Source of the DNA: Phragmites australis
Taxonomy: Eukaryota > Streptophyta > Magnoliopsida > Poales > Poaceae
Assembly (NCBI RefSeq): GCF_958298935.1
Contig: NC_084942.1
Location: 379,501-443,500, forward strand
Reading direction: 5' to 3'
DNA length: 64,000 nt
Positions within the stretch are counted from its first letter, which is position 1, and the number at the start of each line of letters is the position of its first letter. Of this stretch, positions 48,280 through 60,601 are shown one piece after another. The translations under genes were made by a program, and so were the position numbers. The notes beneath the pieces were generated by a model, which was not told the origin of the DNA, did no database searches, and saw nothing but the letters and a program-made list of their open reading frames with translations.

Positions 48280-51200
48280 AGGCCTCCTCCTTGCGAACCA
48301 GCTTGTCCCCAAGCTGTAGCAGAAGGAAAATGGCTTCTCATGACGTAGTAATCCTCCCAAGTTGCCATGGATTCCAGTAGAGAAGACCATTTGATCATGA
48401 CTTGAGTAGATGTTGAATTGCCTTTTTTAACTAGACGCATGTCTAGAATCAGCTCCGGCTACAACGCCATGGCACCAAAATCTTGCTGGGCAGGTAAATC
48501 ACTGAAGACCGGTGAATAATCTGCCACAAACGGTTTCAATTATGAAACATGAAAAGTGGGATGGATCTTACAGTTTGTCGGCAAATTGAGGCGATATGCA
48601 GCTTGTCCAACACATTCCATGACTTCAAAAGGACCAAAAATTTTGAAGGACAATTCAGGGCAATGTCTGTTAACAACAGATATCTGAGCATATGGTTGTA
48701 ACTTGAGTAAAACCTTGTCACCCACTTAAAAACTCTGAGGTGAACGGTGTTTATCGGCTTGAATGTTCATCTTGTTCTGTGCTCGAGCCAACTGAGTTTT
48801 CAACAATTTAAGAAAAAACTGCGCTCTTTTAGTATAGCAGTAACATCAGAGCAGTCAGAGGTGGACAGATTAGGAATTGAACCATAATTGGGATCCACAC
48901 CATTAAGAGCTTTGAATGGAGAACAACCTAGAGATGAATGGTGATTGGTATTATACCAGAATTCTGCTAGAGAAAGTCATCTCATCCATTTGGTTGAGCA
49001 ATCATGCACAACACATCTAAAGAACATCTCCAAGCATTGGTTAATGCGCTCGGTTTGTCCATTTGTCTAAGGATGGTAGGTTGTGCTTAGGTGAAGCTTA
49101 GTGTCTAATAATCTGAATAATTCTTGCCAAAATTGACTTGTAAAGATCTTGTCACGGTCTAATACAATAGTGTGAGGAACTCCATGAAGTTTGATGATCT
49201 GGTTCAAAAATAGCTTTGCCACTTGTTGTGCTGAAAATGGATGTTGCAGTGGCAAGAAGTGGGCATACTTTGTGAAGCGATCAACTACCAAAAGGATTAC
49301 TGAATAACCTTCAAATTTGAGTAGCCCTTCAATAAAGTACATAGAGAGGTCTTTCCAAGCACTGTCAGGTATAGTCAAGGGCTGGAGAAGACCATGACTT
49401 CTAATGTGTTCATGCTTTACTTGTTGGTAGACTTTACATTGTTTCACAAAGTTCTCAATCGCAGATTTAAGGCCTATCCATGTGAACAAAATTTTGAGTC
49501 TGTGGTAGGTAGCTTGTATGCCAGAATGATCACCAATTGCTGAATCATGGAAAGCATCAATAATCTTTGTTTGTAAGGTGGTATTAGCTCCAATCCATAT
49601 TTTGCCATTTTTCTTGATGAGTCCTGCCTTTAGACTAAAGCCTTGATCATTAGGTGAATTCAGTGAAAGTTCAGTGAGTAACTGGATAGTAGTGGGATCA
49701 TGGTGATAAGAATTTGCAACCTCAGTAATCCACTTCGGTTGACACACTGAAATTGCCTGGAGATCAAAGAAATGGCCCACCCTGGATAAGGTATCAACAG
49801 CTTTGTTTTCTAACCCTTTTTTTTTTACTGAAAACTGAATTGACGACCGATCAATTTTGTCATTGCCTTTTTCTGGAGTTCAATAGTAAGCTGCTGCACA
49901 TTGAGATGGCACAAACTTTTGTGATTTGTCCTTAAAATAAATGGGTCTCTCATGAGATAAGGTCTCCATTTATCCACAACTATCATAATAGCAATAAACT
50001 CTTTCTCATAAGTGGGTAATTTCTGATTGACCAGTCCTAAAGTCTTACTGAAATAAGCAAGTTGTTACCCATTTTGTGATAACACAACACCCACTCTAGT
50101 ATCACAAGCATATGTTTCCAACTCAAATAATTTCTGAAAATTGGGAACAACTAAGACTGGTGTTGAGCTCATATCCTATTTGAGCTGAACAAATACAGTC
50201 TGTGCTGATTGTGTCCATTCAAAAGACTTCCTTTTCAATAAATCATTGAGTGGCTTAGCAATTATAGCATAGTATCTTACAAACTTTCTATAGTAACCGG
50301 TCAATCCTAGGAAACCCCTTAATTTAGTGAAATTTGTTGGCTATGGCTAATTGGTCATTGTAGCAGTCTTATCAGGGTCAGTGGAGATTCCTCGATTAGA
50401 TACAATATGGACAAGATATTCTAGTTTTGTTTGGCCAAAGAGCATTTGCTAGACTTAACAAACAACTGGTGGCTTAACAATGTTTGAAAGACTAGTTGTA
50501 AATGCTGAATGTGATCATCCATGGACTTGCTATAGACTAGAATATCATCTATGAAAACTAGAACAATTTTTCGTAAATATGCTGCAAAGACATTGTTCAT
50601 GAGGCATTGAAAGGTAGCAGGTGTATTAGTGAGACCAAAGGGCAACACCTTGAATTGGAAGTGTCCATGGTGTGTTTTGAATGTTGTTTTAGGCTCATCT
50701 TCCTCATGCATTCTGATTTGATGGAATCCATAGTAGAGATCCAACTTAGTGAAGAGCTTAGCTCCAGCAATTTCATCAAAAAGTTCATCTGCAACTGGCA
50801 TAGGGAATTTATTTTTGATAGTAATTGCATTCAGCTTCTTGTAATTGACATAGAACCGTCACGTTTCATCTTTTTTTCTTCACCAACATAATTGGAGAAG
50901 CAAATGGACTGAGACTTGGAGTTATAATACCTGCTTGGAGCATTGCATGGACCTGCCTTTTCTATCTCATCTTTCTATAGTGAGGTGTATCTATAAGGCC
51001 TGCAATTGATATGAGTAGATTCAGGCAACAAAGAGATTGTATGATCATATACACGTTTAGGAAGTAATTCAGTAGGCTCTTTGAAAACTGCACTGAAATT
51101 ATGTAACACAGTTTGAATATGAAGTGGAATAAGTGTTGGTAGCTACACAAGGGAGTGTTCTTCAGGCTTAATAATCACAGTGGCCCAGATTTCATTCCCA

Positions 51201-52835
51201 GTATACCATTTAATCAGCTGGTCAGTGTGCACTTCCAAGAGGTGAGAAGGGTTTGTTGATAAGACACCTTGTAACCTGACCAGCTTGTTTTGGTATTCAA
51301 ATTCAATCCACTTATACAACCAATCACACTTCATATGCCTAAACTTCTCCAACCAATCCATGCCTAGTATTAGGTCATATCCACCAAGAGGAAGAACTTT
51401 AGCAGGAGTTGTAAATGTATAACCTTGAATCCACCAGCTAAAGGCAAGAAGTTCAGTATCACAAGTCAATACTTGGCCATTAACAACCTTAACCTTCAGT
51501 GCAGTGTAGTTTTGTGATGCTAAATTCTGGACACTAAATGAGAGTTAATGAATGTGTGACTGCTTCCAAAATCAATCAACACTAACAGCACCTGATTGTC
51601 AGCCAGGGCTCTCAACTGAATAGGAGTAGGTTGATCAATGCCAAATATTGCATTGATGGACATAAAAGCTACAGAATTTACTTGATGTATACCCTGCAAC
51701 TCCAAGGTGTCCAACACATCTTCAGCAATAATAAGCCCACCATCAGCAGAAGTAACATCCACATAATGGAGTTGACCTTCAGTTTGAGTTGCACACTTGT
51801 GTGTTAGTGAGTACTTATCTCCACATCTGTAGCAAAGGCCATTAGTCTTACAATACTCTTTCAATTGTTTGACCTTCCACAAGTCTCCAGTAGGCCAAGA
51901 TATCTTAGGTTCTTATTTATGGATAGGTTTGTCAGATAATGGCTGTGTGTGATAAGGCTTGGCTAGTGACTTTTTGCTCCTATCCAAAACAGCTTCTTGA
52001 ATGGGAGCATATCGACCTGCTCGACTAACTGAATCAGGCAATTGCATTTCCATTGTAGCTCTTAACTCCTCCTTCAATCCGAGGATGAATTGTGAAACAA
52101 GTATTGTATCACTGATGGTTCGATAGAAGAGCTTGATATGATAAACCAATCCCTCGAGTTGACTTTTATACTCCTCCACTAAACCAAATTGCTTCAACAA
52201 TAGAAGTTCAGTAACCTTGTTGCGATGGGTGTGTGAATCAAACTCAGTCAACAGTTCATGTTTCAACTGATCCCAAGAGCAAGACACATGATCCAACTTA
52301 AAGGATTGGTATCAATATGTAGCATGATCACACATATACATGGTCGCTGCAGGCACTTGAAAACCTTGTGGGATCTGATAGAGTTTCAAGAAGGATTCAC
52401 ACTTATTGATCCACACATGGACATCAGAACTATCAAACCAAGGAAACTCCATTTTGGGCATCCACGCGTGGCTATGTGGACCTAACTATTGTGTGGATGA
52501 ACTGGAATGGGCATGTAACGAGGTAGGTGTGGATGGTGGTGGTGGTGGTATTTATTTTGCTACTGGATGTCCACCCATGATGATGTCCTTGGCAGGAATC
52601 ATCAGTGATGATAGGCCTAGCCTTCTGAGCCCGCACGGGACCGCCACCAATTCGTGCTCATGGATAGATCCACCTTGGTCTGTAACTGATTGAGATGCTC
52701 GACTTGCATTGACACCTTCAAATCCAAGGCCTCCAGTTTCTCCTTCAACTGGTTGACACCATCCGCTTTCGCCTCGGTGCAATCCAGTTTCTGTTGAAGC
52801 CAATCCATCAACCTCTGCTCTAAATCATCCATGGC
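48280..52835 (-). pseudogene. gypsy gag-pol remnant
   Basis: Broken by several stops and frameshifts but in the standard Ty3-gypsy order on the minus strand: gag start with a coiled-coil segment (52832-52617); gag core (52296-51913); zinc knuckle CYRCGDKYSLTHKC and a protease-like DFGSSHTFI (51882-51520); RT with FTKLDLYYGFHQIRM and FIDDILVYS (50801-50421); integrase HHCC/DDE region (49780-49067, WKDLSMYFIEGL...VVDRFTKYAHF); integrase C-terminal segment (48725-48540); and a chromodomain-like VMIKWSSLLESMATWEDYY (48440-48300). The chromodomain places it among chromoviruses. It cannot encode a working polyprotein. Confidence 0.88.
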
Positions 52836-53017
52836 TTCGACGACCTACCAGACTTTAACACCATGCTTGATGGGAGCCATGGTTGCTTCTCCTCCAAGCG
52901 GAGTGAACCGGGTAACGGATTTACAGTTGTGATTAAAATCACAACAAACCTTCCCCTGGGATTTTACCACTCAAGGCCGAGAGATTGCAAGAAGCGATGG
53001 ATGGTCTCTAATACCAG

Positions 53018-53318
53018 TGTAACACCGACGGTCACCGGAACAAGAGCAGAACATTCCAACAAAAAGGAGAGACAAAGAAGAGAGAGGGCAGAGGTTTTGG
53101 GAGGAGGAAGTTTACTTTTCTATTCGATAAACCTTCCAGTAGCAATACACCAGGTTTATATACCACCCATACACACACTAACCACATGGTCCCACGAGTC
53201 AGTCACAAAAGCACAAACATCATCAACACACCAAACACCTATGCGCCAGAAACTCAATGATTGCATAAATGTCGTAGCCGCCTTCTACCGCTTGCTTCTC
53301 TGGTCACCGGCTATGACA
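53018..53318 (-). repeat. 5' LTR of the gypsy element
   Basis: A 301-bp LTR at the promoter end of the element; see its partner at 47978-48279. Confidence 0.9.
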
Positions 53319-53703
53319 CACTCGTTGTGAGGACGGATCGGTCAGCCAGATGAGGTGCGTGTTGTGCTAGCATAGTTGTGCTCCTTGGCAGAAGATGAAA
53401 GCCTCCTTTGACTAACCTAATCCAGCCAAATCCAGCAAGTCCCATTCATTTCCTCTTTACTCCTCCATCTATTCACCAAGGTTTTCCCTAATCGGGGGCT
53501 TTCTCTAATCGATTGGGTGGGTTTTTCGTGGTTTAGGTTTTCGGTGAACTCCAGGGCCGAGAGTAGTTCATTGTCTTCATCTGATCCTGTCGCATCCCTA
53601 CATAATCCAACCCAATTCATAAGGATTTGCTTGATTAGCTATTAGCTTTTGCCCGATCGGTTTGATTTTGTGTTTGCTTAGTGTTTGTAGGTAAGAAAGG
53701 AGC

Positions 53704-53743
53704 ATGATGGCCAAGAGCTCGTTCAAGCTGGAGCACCCCCTCG
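53704..53743 (+). pseudogene. ATG8: First coding exon of ATG8 (gene fragment)
   Basis: ATGATGGCCAAGAGC... reads MMAKSSFKLEHPL and ends at a donor (CTCG|GTTCGT) in phase 1. This is the N-terminus and first intron position of plant ATG8, the ubiquitin-like autophagy protein. A 5' leader intron acceptor (TTTGTAG, just before 53690) also fits ATG8 gene structure. The next exons (starting RRQAEA in ATG8) were not found before 59.7 kb, and the following intron-like sequence is cut by the Harbinger element. I treat it as a truncated gene; a very long intron running past the window cannot be fully excluded. Confidence 0.72.
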
Positions 53744-54689
53744 GTTCGTCTAATATTCATATGCCCCTCTTAATTTTGTGATTCTACAGGGATGCTTCAT
53801 TATGTGCTGATTGTTGGGGGTTTCAACGATTGGCTGTAGTACAAATTTTAGGAGTAATTTTGTGGATTGATATAAATTCAAGAAGAGCAGTTAAATGTAT
53901 CGTTTCCTAGATTTGTAACTTTGCAAGAATTCATGATCCTAAAGTTACCCATATAATTTGGAGTTATGTGGTATGGTGACATCTGTCCAAAAGCTAGCAA
54001 TTGATGGTTAAATCATGTGAATATTATTCCAATTTGCGAGGAGCTTGTGATTATTGTGAGATTATATGGTTGGTCTTGATTAGTAGCAGTAATACTTGCC
54101 TGCACTTTTGTGTTTGACTGAATTTTTGGTCATTTATGTAAGGCCCTGTTTGGATCCTCCTGGATTGTGGAATCCAACTTTTAAAATCTAGATTGTTAAA
54201 AGCTGGATTGTAAAAATTGGATGGTTGTTTGGATTCTTGGATTATGGGGTGCCTAGATTGTTGCTTTATGCTATCAAATGTCTATAATGCCCTTCATTTA
54301 TTGATGTTGTTGTCCGTGTTGTTTGTTGTTGCTGCCCAGTTCCTTTGACGCGTTCTGTTTACTGCTCCCGCCCCTGTTTGGTGCCCCTTTTTTTGCCACT
54401 GTCGCCTACTGATGATACGAGTCCTACTACTAGTGTCATGACATTCTAGCCATGTACAAAGTAAAATGTTCATGTAGCATGAATAAAAATTTAAATATTT
54501 GTCCATACAGATTAAAAGGTTCACGTGGCATGAATTTAAATATTAGAAGGTCCATACAAAACTTAAAGTGCATGAATTTAAATGTTTGTCCATACAAATA
54601 GCTCTCACAATCACTCCTCTCTCATAACTCCTCTCTCATAGTAAACAAAGCATTAGCAATGTTATCACAGAAGACATTCATGTCTCGAT

Positions 54690-55080
54690 CTTCATCACCT
54701 AAATGATCAATAACACCACTTTGTTGAGATGAAGACGCCGTCAGTATTGGCATGTAGTTTTCATCACGATCACACATGTCAAAGTCTGCATCCCTCATCG
54801 CACTCTCTCGGATGAAGTTATTAGCATGTAGTGTTATTTTGGATTACTTTATCATAGGATAACTTAGTAAGTCCAACAAAATCCTCCACTTCATCTTCAA
54901 AACACCAAATGAACGCTCGATGACATTGCGAAGGGATGAATGTAAATAATTGAATACCTCCTTTTTTCCACTTGGTCTTGGACCCTGTCAGAACTTGGGT
55001 AAATGGTACTTCGTCCCCTTGTACGGCGCAAGATAAACCGGTCAGCTAGAGTAACCTAGGTCTTGACAAGGTAAAATTTT
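54690..55080 (-). pseudogene. Harbinger transposase (DDE_Tnp_4) C-terminal remnant
   Basis: The minus strand reads APYKGTKYHLP, then EVFNYLHSSLRNVIERSFGV and LKMKWRILLDLLSYPM, typical of the ALP1-like/PIF transposase around its last catalytic Glu, followed by an NNFIRESAM-like end. A stop falls within the PVYLAPY region and the catalytic N-terminal part is not visible, so it is dead. Confidence 0.82.
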
Positions 55081-55149
55081 CCTAAAAAAATTAGAACATG
55101 AGAAAATAGAGCACTAGAAATTTGACTGTGTAGCAAGTGAGATCAGATG

Positions 55150-55545
55150 GCAACATGTGAGCTTACCTGGTGGAGGATGCAGGAACTTATCGCCATATTT
55201 GTGTATAACATCATTAAACATCCTCATGTCATGTACCAATTTTGGTCATCCCGCAACAACAAAGGTGAATCTCATGTCAAAGTCACATATAGCCAATACA
55301 TTTTGAATGGAATATCTATGGTTGTCTTTGCTGAAAACCAACGAACAAAGACAAGGGCAAGTACCCTAGTGTGCTTTTTCCAGAAGCCTTCATCTGCCAC
55401 CACCGTTGCATTAGCCTGGCAAAGTCCAATTTGCTTGTTCAGCCTCAACCAAAAGCTAAACAACCCCCTAGGTGCATCCCATCTGTTCTTCAACTGAATT
55501 TTAGAGTGAAGCAACCCAGTCCTTATGTAGAAGTGTCAGATATGT
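55150..55545 (-). pseudogene. Harbinger Myb/SANT-like ORF remnant
   Basis: The minus-strand frame contains LKNRWDAPRGLFSFWLRLNK followed by ATVVADEGFWKKHTR, the Myb/SANT-like DNA-binding module that accompanies PIF/Harbinger transposases. It is short and interrupted. Confidence 0.7.
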
Positions 55546-56268
55546 TCTTATAGCCTCTAGTGGTCATAAATCCATTAGGCCTATTCCCAGCTCTCACTTC
55601 CTTAACACATAGCTCACAAAACAATGCATTATTGGTGTTATTCCAATCAGCCGTGTCAAAGAGCTCCTCCCACTATTATGCACATATTGATACAATGAGA
55701 CGAAATGGACAAGTATGAACAATCAGACAGAAATATATGCTATATACTAGCATCTACCGATCAGAATGTGTGCATCATGTCAATATACTAGGTGTAACTA
55801 AAATATGTTAACTGACTCGTAAAAGTTTAGACTTTAGAAAAAACTATAATGTTCGGATCAAGCCATTTCAATTCACAAGCCATTTCATAAGCAAATAGGT
55901 AAACAACTCCATCATCTATAGAGCTAATGTCAGAAGAGCTACGCATGAGCAAACACATCTACAGATGGGCATGAGCTAAGCATGAGCAATCACTGGAATG
56001 AAGCAGATGGGCAAGAAAAAATTCCTCACCATCGATTCCTGACGAAGAGCAACATGATCACCAAAATCTTCTTCGTCTGGACCGCTAGCCTCAACCCCTA
56101 TGCCTCCACAACACCACGACGCCCACCACAAGGAGCTCTGGTAGCCGCTCTGGCGGGTCGAGGAGCGTGGTATGGGCGTGCCGCCGTGCCAGCAAGAGCG
56201 CTGACCGATCTAGTGCGGGTCACCGTAGTGCCATCCTGCACCGTTGCCACGAGAAGGGGCAATGCCTC

Positions 56269-57728
56269 TGTCGGTGAATCAGGAACCGGGGGTCCCCGAA
56301 TCCCGAGGCCAGGCCAGCAATCCACCACATGGCGCCATCCCGCGGAGTCTCCTCCGCAAGGTAAAAAAGATTAAGTCCCGGGAGAGGGCGCTCGGGGCCA
56401 CAGTCAGTGGTCCCCGAGTACCCGAGTTCCCCGATGATCTACGAAGTCTAAGTGCCGGGAAGAAAGTGCTCGGGAAGGTATAAGGTGGCCCCCGAGCACC
56501 CGAGTCCCCCGATGGTCAGGAAAGCTAAGTACCGGGAGAAACGTGCCCGGGGCAGCGAGCGGCGGCCCCTTGGGCACCTAAGTATCCCGAGGATCCACTG
56601 AAGGAAGTTCCGTGAGAGAGTGCTCGGGGCTGCGTGCAGCGGCCCCCTAGCACTCGGTCCCCCGAGGATCCGTACAAGCATGCCCGGGAGAGAGTGCTCG
56701 GGGAGATGAACGGTACCCCCGAGCACTCGGTTCCCCGAGGACCAAGAAGGGCATTCTCGGGAGAGAGTGCTCGGGGAGGTGAACAGTGACCCCCGAGCAC
56801 TCGGTTCCCCGACGACCCAGAGAGCCCCCTGACAGTGGCCCCCGAGGGGCCCACTGATGAGGTGTCATCCAGTCAAAGGCCCAAGGCCGCATTTAAAGAG
56901 CGTGCGTGGCTTGGCACCTCCAACTGCTCCCACCACGCTCAGTGTCAGTTCCTGCCACATTCTCGCGGAAGGGCGTGGGGTCATTGAATGCACGGGTCCC
57001 ATCCCATGCCATCCGGCCCGTCTCGGGATAACGTCGTAAGGGCCAAGGCGTTCCATCTGTCGCACTGCTGTGGCAGGGGAACAAGATAGGGCGGGCACGC
57101 CGGACCGCTCCGCGGCTGCCCGATGGGCCCTCTCCATGGCGCCTGTTGCCAGTGCATTTATGGTGACGGATGACCGGGCGTGGGATGCATTTTTCACCCC
57201 CGGTCACTTCGTTCAGAGGTGATGATGACGCCCTTTCCATTTATGGTGTCTTGGAACTCGTGCCCTCCTCCTGTTCGGGGCACGCTACTGCCGGCGGGTA
57301 TTTAAAGCCACCGGCAGCATGGACACAAGAGAGTTTTCTTTCAGACAAAAAAAGGAAGAGAGCTCTCGAGAAGAAGAGGTCTTTGGCTAAAGAAGTTTTC
57401 GAGGTAGCGAAGAGAAGCGCAGACCGAAGAACAAGGAGCCTCAGGCTCTAAGATAGACAGACATTCTTGTAACCAGCAACATCCTTGAGGGACATTCTCA
57501 AGGCATTTATAGTATCCATACAAGAGTAGGGTGTTACGCCTCCGTGCGGCCCGAACTTGTCTAAACACCAGCGCATTTACCCCGTTCCGTATTAGATCAT
57601 TCCACCCCACCGGCCATCGCATTCATACCCATTTATTTCTCCGGTGAACATATTCAGGATCATCCCCCGGTCGAATCTCTAAAAAAGGATTCCTCAGGAT
57701 CCCTGCGACAGGAGTTAACCCTCCGACA
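56269..57728. mobile_element. Solo LTR (1,460 bp), probably gypsy
   Basis: Starts TGTCGGTGAATCAGG and ends GTTAACCCTCCGACA, flanked by perfect 5-bp duplications GCCTC (56264-56268 and 57729-57733). No internal retrotransposon sequence lies beside it, so it arose by LTR-LTR recombination. It has a GC-rich U3 with repeated palindromic modules (about 56380-56825) and a TATTTAAA promoter-like motif near 57299. It is nested in the Harbinger element. The open frames on both strands are by-products of the GC-rich repeats. Confidence 0.9.
56380..56825. repeat. Imperfect tandem array of CCCCGAGCACTCGG/GTGCTCGGGG modules
   Basis: About five modules of roughly 75-90 bp, each with a (G)GGAGAG.GTGCTCGGGG half and a CCCCGAGCACTCGG half. 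The halves are self-complementary, so each module can form a hairpin. They lie within the U3 part of the solo LTR. Confidence 0.8.
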
Positions 57729-57733
57729 GCCTC

Positions 57734-58478
57734 AATGAACAACAGCGGACTCTGCCTCCCCAATCGCACCGGCCAACAAAGAACAAAGCAGCTGACCGAA
57801 TGTCATCCTGAAATCAAGGTCGGGGGCCTGGGAGTTGAGGTCCAGCTCCTCCATTCCGTTGGATCTGTGTGGAGGAGGACACCACGGCCGCTAGAGGAGG
57901 TGGCCACCGCGGTGAAGCCGACCAAGCCAAGATTGGAGGCCAAAATCCTGCCCTCACTGAAGAAATCCATGGAGCCAGGAGTGGTGCACAGTGTGTTGGT
58001 ATCCCAGAAGATGACCTCATCGTCCTGCTGCTCGTAACGGTCCATCCGCGATGGAGGCGACGGAGGGTGCGGCGCCTCCGATGGTCGAGGATGGCTGGGT
58101 GGGCGGAGGCGGCGAAGGATGGTGAGGGCAGGTGGCTGCCGGTGCTAGGCAGTGGCGGAGGCGAGGGGTGGTGGTGGCCAGGGGCGGTGGCAGCAACTGG
58201 CTCGCCACCACCAGTGGCGGCTAGGGTTAAGGAGGAGTGCGTGTGCATGTGTGGCCTGCGGGTGCAGGAGGCGCAGGGGATGAGTGCGGGGATGTGAATG
58301 CGGAGGCATTATTGTCTTTTCAATTCCAGAAGCTGAAAAAAACTGAGTTTCCTCAGCTAGTGAGATTCCGCAATCTGAGGTAGTTGGATTGTGGAAGCTA
58401 TACCAAAAGTTGGGTTGTTTGGATCCCACTAGATTGTGGAATCTGGATTCCACAATCTAGTGGGATCCAAATAGAGCC
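57734..58478. other. Right-hand part of the Harbinger element
   Basis: A GC-rich stretch (57800-58290) with overlapping frames on both strands is followed by the terminal repeat region. It may be the decayed 5' end of the transposon genes. No domain could be identified. Confidence 0.45.
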
Positions 58479-58481
58479 TAA

Positions 58482-59717
58482 GATAGTGATACCTAGTAGT
58501 TCTAAACGATATAAGTTGGGCAGCTAATCCAAAACTATAAGCTAATTATTGTGTTTATTTTATGATACTTTTCTAAAGTGATTCCTTCTCTAGAGAATTA
58601 TAGATTTGGAATTTCATATTGAATCACACAATATAATTTTTAATTAAAAAAGAAAGTTATATTTGCACATGGCTTTGATGATCTAGAGCCCTTTAGTGGG
58701 AAGTTGTATTTGTCCTTCTGAATTTGTATTCTATGTTGAAAGGGTGATGATGGTTGACAATGTGCCCATGTCCCTTATAAATTACAGGACAATCAGACTT
58801 TGCTATTTTTTATGCTAAGTTGTTCCCTTCTAGATGAATGATGACTGCCTTTTATGGTTGTACTTCTATACATATGTCAATTAGTTAACATCAATTGATT
58901 TACACATGATTCCTTCTCAACTTGGATAATAATGGTAGTTGTATTTTTCTTGACTTGGTTAATAATGGTGGTTGTATTTTTATTTAGAAGAAGATAAGAT
59001 AATTAGCACTTGGCAACATGTGGTCGCCATTGCCATCGCTGCCCCCGCCACCACCACCGCATTGGGCATCACCATCTCACCATCACTACCGCAGCTACTC
59101 TCAGTTTTGCATCCCCCCACCTATGCTTCTCCTAAGACTACCCCCTTTGTCCTTTTGCTACAACTTCCTACTTGCCTCGAGTACCTTGGATCTGTTAGCT
59201 CGTGACACCGTATAGTGGTATTTGGATCTGGAAACGACACTTGTATGGACATTGATATAGATGCTGAAACTTGATATGTGAAACTTTTATGTATGAGTTA
59301 TCGCACAAAGAGAAGAATTTGTAAGGAGCTATCAACTTTTTTCCTCAAGAAGATAGGCTCATTCATCTTGTGTTTTGAATTGTAAGGTAAGGTACCACAG
59401 CAGACACAATAAGCCTTTTTTTTGTATAAAACCAATGAGGAGGTACCATACGATTTAATTAGATCATGTCTCAAAGCCCATTTGTTGTGCCCCTCAAAAG
59501 AAATATGTTTGTTCTGTTCATACACTTGCACTTTCTTCTTTGAGATCTGACAGCTGATTTAACTTCTCTTGTCTCTGACTTTTCATTTGGGGCCTCTTGG
59601 AATTCGTTGGAGGCTCTGAGATCAAGACCATCAAGTCAAACTATTTTGAAGAAATTTTCAGACATGACAAGCTCCAATATTTCCTAGGCATGCATTCTAC
59701 TGCTATGTTTTGTTTCG
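58482..59717. other. Spacer, no supported gene
   Basis: AT-rich, intron-like DNA. I looked for the remaining ATG8 exons here and did not see them. The short frame at 58972-59205 is proline/leucine-rich with no domain. Confidence 0.5.
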
Positions 59718-60191
59718 ATGGGAGATGTAGAGTACATGAAGTATAACAATCCAAAGCAACCTATCAACACTAGAATCAAGGATCTTATTGGTAGGATGAC
59801 CCTTGCAGAAAAAATTGGCCAAATGACACAGATAGAGCACCAGGTTGCATCTGCAGATGTCATGAAAAAGTACTTCATAGGTAATTTCTATATAATGTCA
59901 TGGTAAATGAATTCCAAAAAGGTTCCTTGTCAACACATCTTGAAATTCCTTTCAGAAAGGTGTCTTGTCAACATGTTTAAGAATTCCTTCCAGAAAGGTG
60001 CCTTGTCAACACGTCTAGGAATTCCTTCCAAAAAGGTGCCTTGTCAACACGTCTATAAATTTCTTCCATAAAGGTGCCTTGTCAACACGTATAGGAATTC
60101 CTATGATTTATGGGATCCATGTTGTTCATGGTAATAACAATGCCTACAACGCCACTTTATTCCCTCACAACATCGGGCTTGGAACTACAAG
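59718..60191 (+). pseudogene. GH3 beta-glucosidase/exoglucanase relic
   Basis: Exon 59718-59880 reads MGDVEYMKYNNPKQPINTRI then LIGRMTLAEKIGQMTQIEHQ, ending YFIG at a GT donor. This is the N-terminal part of plant family-3 beta-D-glucan glucohydrolases (ExoI type). A second piece (about 60085-60191) reads [14 protein letters not shown]...[11 protein letters not shown] with a GT donor, also GH3. Between them the coding bases for [13 protein letters not shown] occur five times in a 38-bp tandem array, which breaks the frame. The catalytic residues and the rest of the protein (normally about 600 aa) are absent downstream. Confidence 0.83.
59903..60091 (+). repeat. 38-bp tandem array (5 copies) made from GH3 coding sequence
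   Basis: Units start at 59903, 59941, 59979, 60017 and 60055, each close to AGGAATTCCTTCCAGAAAGG followed by TGCCTTGTCAACACGTCT. The unit corresponds to the [13 protein letters not shown] stretch of the GH3 protein minus one base, so each copy shifts the frame. Confidence 0.93.
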
Positions 60192-60601
60192 GTACGTCTT
60201 CAATAATCTACATCTACATGCTACATTTTTGCAATATGACAAGCATGTTACATAATTCGTAGAAGGCCATAGTTTGTATTACGATTTTTGTAAGTTGGTT
60301 TAAAACAAAATGGTCCTGTTTGTTTTGCTCTCAAGTTGGTTAAAATGTTCTATACCTATTTTGCCTTTTTTGTTGACAAGAATGATATATGCGTAATCAA
60401 ACTCAAAACAAATATTAGGTCCAGTCACTACGATAAAACCTATAGCAATCTACAGTAAAAATATCATTACATAATTGATTATATCTGCTTTGTGCATATG
60501 GTCTGCTATTCTGCATCATTACACTAGTATGGCTTATCTTGGGTAAATGAAGTCTCTTTTCTGAAGTTTGTCTCCCATTAATTATAAATCTCTTATTAAC
60601 A

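Larger units (their letters stand above)
47978..53318 (-). mobile_element. Ty3-gypsy LTR retrotransposon (chromovirus type), decayed
   Basis: LTRs at 47978-48279 and 53018-53318 begin TGT(A)AC and end GTGACA/ATGACA in window orientation. By eye they differ at about 30 of 302 positions, mostly transitions, so this insertion is older than the copia element. On the minus strand the 5' LTR is followed by TGGTATTAGAGAC, a Met-tRNA-like primer-binding site, and the 3' LTR is preceded by the purine tract GCAAGGAGGAGGCC. The flanking pentamers TGCTC and CACTC do not agree well, so the target duplication is unclear. Confidence 0.92.
54142..58478 (-). mobile_element. PIF/Harbinger DNA transposon, decayed, with a nested solo LTR
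   Basis: Terminal repeats GGCCCTGTTTGGATCC on the left and, reversed, GGCTCTATTTGGATCC on the right, with TAA target duplications (54139-54141 and 58479-58481). The similarity continues as GATTGTGGAATCCA. The interior holds a Harbinger transposase remnant, a Myb/SANT-like ORF remnant and a solo LTR at 56269-57728. Removing the solo LTR leaves about 2.9 kb. Confidence 0.88.

Noticed and set aside
56448..57240. Overlapping frames on both strands with repeated peptides
   Set aside because: By-products of the GC-rich repeat modules of the solo LTR.
59903..60091. CRISPR-like direct repeat array
   Set aside because: Head-to-tail repeats without spacers, derived from a plant coding exon; the window is eukaryotic.
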